From: CAYSVN01 sp964434585 | Lineage (GTDB): Bacteria; Patescibacteriota; Gracilibacteria; Peribacterales; Peribacteraceae | Reading direction: 5' to 3' | Assembly: GCA_964434585.1 (NCBI GenBank) | Contig: CAYSVN010000030.1 | Span: 1 to 13,253 of the forward strand | DNA: 13,253 nt | In this document: one piece after another, positions 12,254-13,253 of the stretch | Numbering within the stretch: the stretch's first letter is position 1 | Layout: each line of letters begins with the position of its first letter | Program-made: the position numbers and the translations under genes | The notes under the pieces: model-generated | What the model saw: the letters and a program-made list of their open reading frames with translations, nothing else | Told to the model about the DNA's origin: nothing | Database searches by the model: none

Positions 12254-13253
12254 TTAACTTAAAACTTTCTTCTCCAATACTTCAACTTCTTCCATCCATG
12301 GCAATACTTCGTTTACAAAATACTGCATAGCTAATGCGTCTTCTAAGTCGCCACGCTGGTGAGCGTAATAAAACGCTAGTTGCACCTCATCTGGCACGCC
12401 CACACATTCAAAAGGCTTATAGCCCTCTTGGCCAAGCAACGCTTTAAATTCTGGCAGTAAGTCGTAACTACTAAATAAGTCTGTGCCAAAAATTTCTATT
12501 AAGCGATCTTTTGGTAAAAATGCCGCGTACTGGCTATAAATAAACGCACACTTAGGACAATTGCCACACCATGGGGTTTCACTTGGTTTTTCGTAAATTT
12601 TCCAGTTTTTATTACAGCTTGTACATACATCTGTGTACTTAGCTAAGTCTAAAAATCGCTTCGTAATAGCTAGCTCGCTTAAGTCGCGTAGGGGATTTAG
12701 ATAGTGGATATCACTAGTAACAAACTTAGCCATATAGCTACGTAGTAGCTGTTCGCACTCATCACTCTTGCTCCATTGGTGGTTTACCTTCATGCCACAC
12801 CAGTCTACATTACCAATATTCGCGCTACGCTCATTGCTAAACACAACTGCCTGGTAGCCATAAGCCACAGCACAAACATATGAAAGACAAATGTTAAATA
12901 AGGTAATAGGAACATGTCCGTTATAGGCTCCTTCTTCGTTTAGCTTAAAAAGCTGGGTATCCAGCTGGCGTTTAATATTAAAAACAGGTAATTCTGCAAC
13001 TTCTGCGATATGATCTATCGCTGCATGCTGACCTACGCGCCACAGCATAATGTCTGCACCATCGCTGCGCATTTGCTCGATTGTTACCATAGAGTCTTTA
13101 CCACCACCAATAGCTACCAGTGCTTTAAAACTTTGTGGTAACGACGCTACTGGACGAGACTGAAATGCTACAAACTGGGTATCAACCGGAAAGTTAATAA
13201 TGTCTTTACATTGTATTTTATTACGATAAAAATATTCACCCAGACCCTTAGTG
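12254..13253 (-). CDS. murL: MurL-type UDP-MurNAc-L-Ala-L-Glu epimerase, 5' end beyond the window
   Basis: Probably inverts the terminal L-Glu of UDP-MurNAc-L-Ala-L-Glu to D-Glu, the second step of the racemase-free route first described in Xanthomonas. The frame is open to the right edge, giving 332 visible residues; family members are about 450, so roughly a quarter is missing. Just upstream of the ATG at 13090 the frame reads VAIGGGKDSM, a PP-loop-like (SGGxDS-type) nucleotide-binding motif at visible residues 47-55. That shows 13090 is not the true start and suggests an ATP-using mechanism. Further on come a cysteine cluster (CTSC, then WCGNCPKC), IFGTDLF and the characteristic GYKPFECVGVPDEVQLAF near the C terminus. 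It lies upstream of the murD-type gene on the same strand, separated by a reversed four-helix-bundle cassette. The family call is from memory of these motifs. Confidence 0.75.
   Translation of the reverse strand, partial: TKGLGEYFYRNKIQCKDIINFPVDTQFVAFQSRPVASLPQSFKALVAIGGGKDSMVTIEQMRSDGADIMLWRVGQHAAIDHIAEVAELPVFNIKRQLDTQLFKLNEEGAYNGHVPITLFNICLSYVCAVAYGYQAVVFSNERSANIGNVDWCGMKVNHQWSKSDECEQLLRSYMAKFVTSDIHYLNPLRDLSELAITKRFLDLAKYTDVCTSCNKNWKIYEKPSETPWCGNCPKCAFIYSQYAAFLPKDRLIEIFGTDLFSSYDLLPEFKALLGQEGYKPFECVGVPDEVQLAFYYAHQRGDLEDALAMQYFVNEVLPWMEEVEVLEKKVLS

Overview
The window looks like the chromosome of a small, AT-rich bacterium, most likely a member of the Candidate Phyla Radiation / Patescibacteria (Saccharibacteria-like). 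This is inferred from the gene mix: enolase, infB and grpE scattered among small lineage-type proteins, a degenerate wHTH-nucleotidyltransferase regulator, a TrbL/VirB6-like membrane protein and a four-helix-bundle protein. No Shine-Dalgarno sequence is visible at a usable distance in front of any gene. All eleven complete or 3'-complete genes end in TAA or TAG, never TGA. No rRNA, tRNA or CRISPR was seen.

Layout. A partial gene leaves the left edge on the - strand (1-79), divergent from enolase (114-1385). Enolase converges on a wHTH regulator (2066-1470) across a nested palindrome containing a bidirectional terminator. The AT-rich gap 2067-2353 carries TATTGTA/TACAATA palindromes and two opposing promoters. 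It leads into a VirB6/TrbL-like membrane protein (2354-4207), which converges tail to tail with infB (6491-4209) with one base between them. Upstream of infB on the same strand are a DHH/DHHA1 phosphoesterase (about 7911-6625) and a CaCA-type Na+/Ca2+ exchanger (9179-8184). The exchanger is divergent from grpE (9337-9906), separated by a GC-rich, hairpin-dense island. grpE is followed by an unrecognised acidic protein (9969-10490), whose 3' end overlaps that of a murD-type ligase (11742-10483). A four-helix-bundle (S23) gene (11840-12205), bounded by 31/32-bp inverted repeats, lies in reverse orientation between the ligase and a 3'-complete murL-type epimerase (13253-12254).

Three observations stand out. 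(1) Ligase plus MurL suggests the alternative route to D-Glu in peptidoglycan: add L-Glu to UDP-MurNAc-L-Ala, then epimerise it on the nucleotide precursor, bypassing glutamate racemase. The ligase carries NDSIST where ordinary MurD carries NDSKxTN, which fits the MurD2 type. (2) Three unrelated genes (eno, the VirB6-like gene and the exchanger) have TGn-TAYAMT exactly 6 nt before ATG, and four more have a -10-like box 7-9 nt before ATG. This is the geometry of leaderless mRNAs. (3) The four-helix-bundle gene appears to be a small cassette with terminal inverted repeats, inserted between two functionally linked genes.
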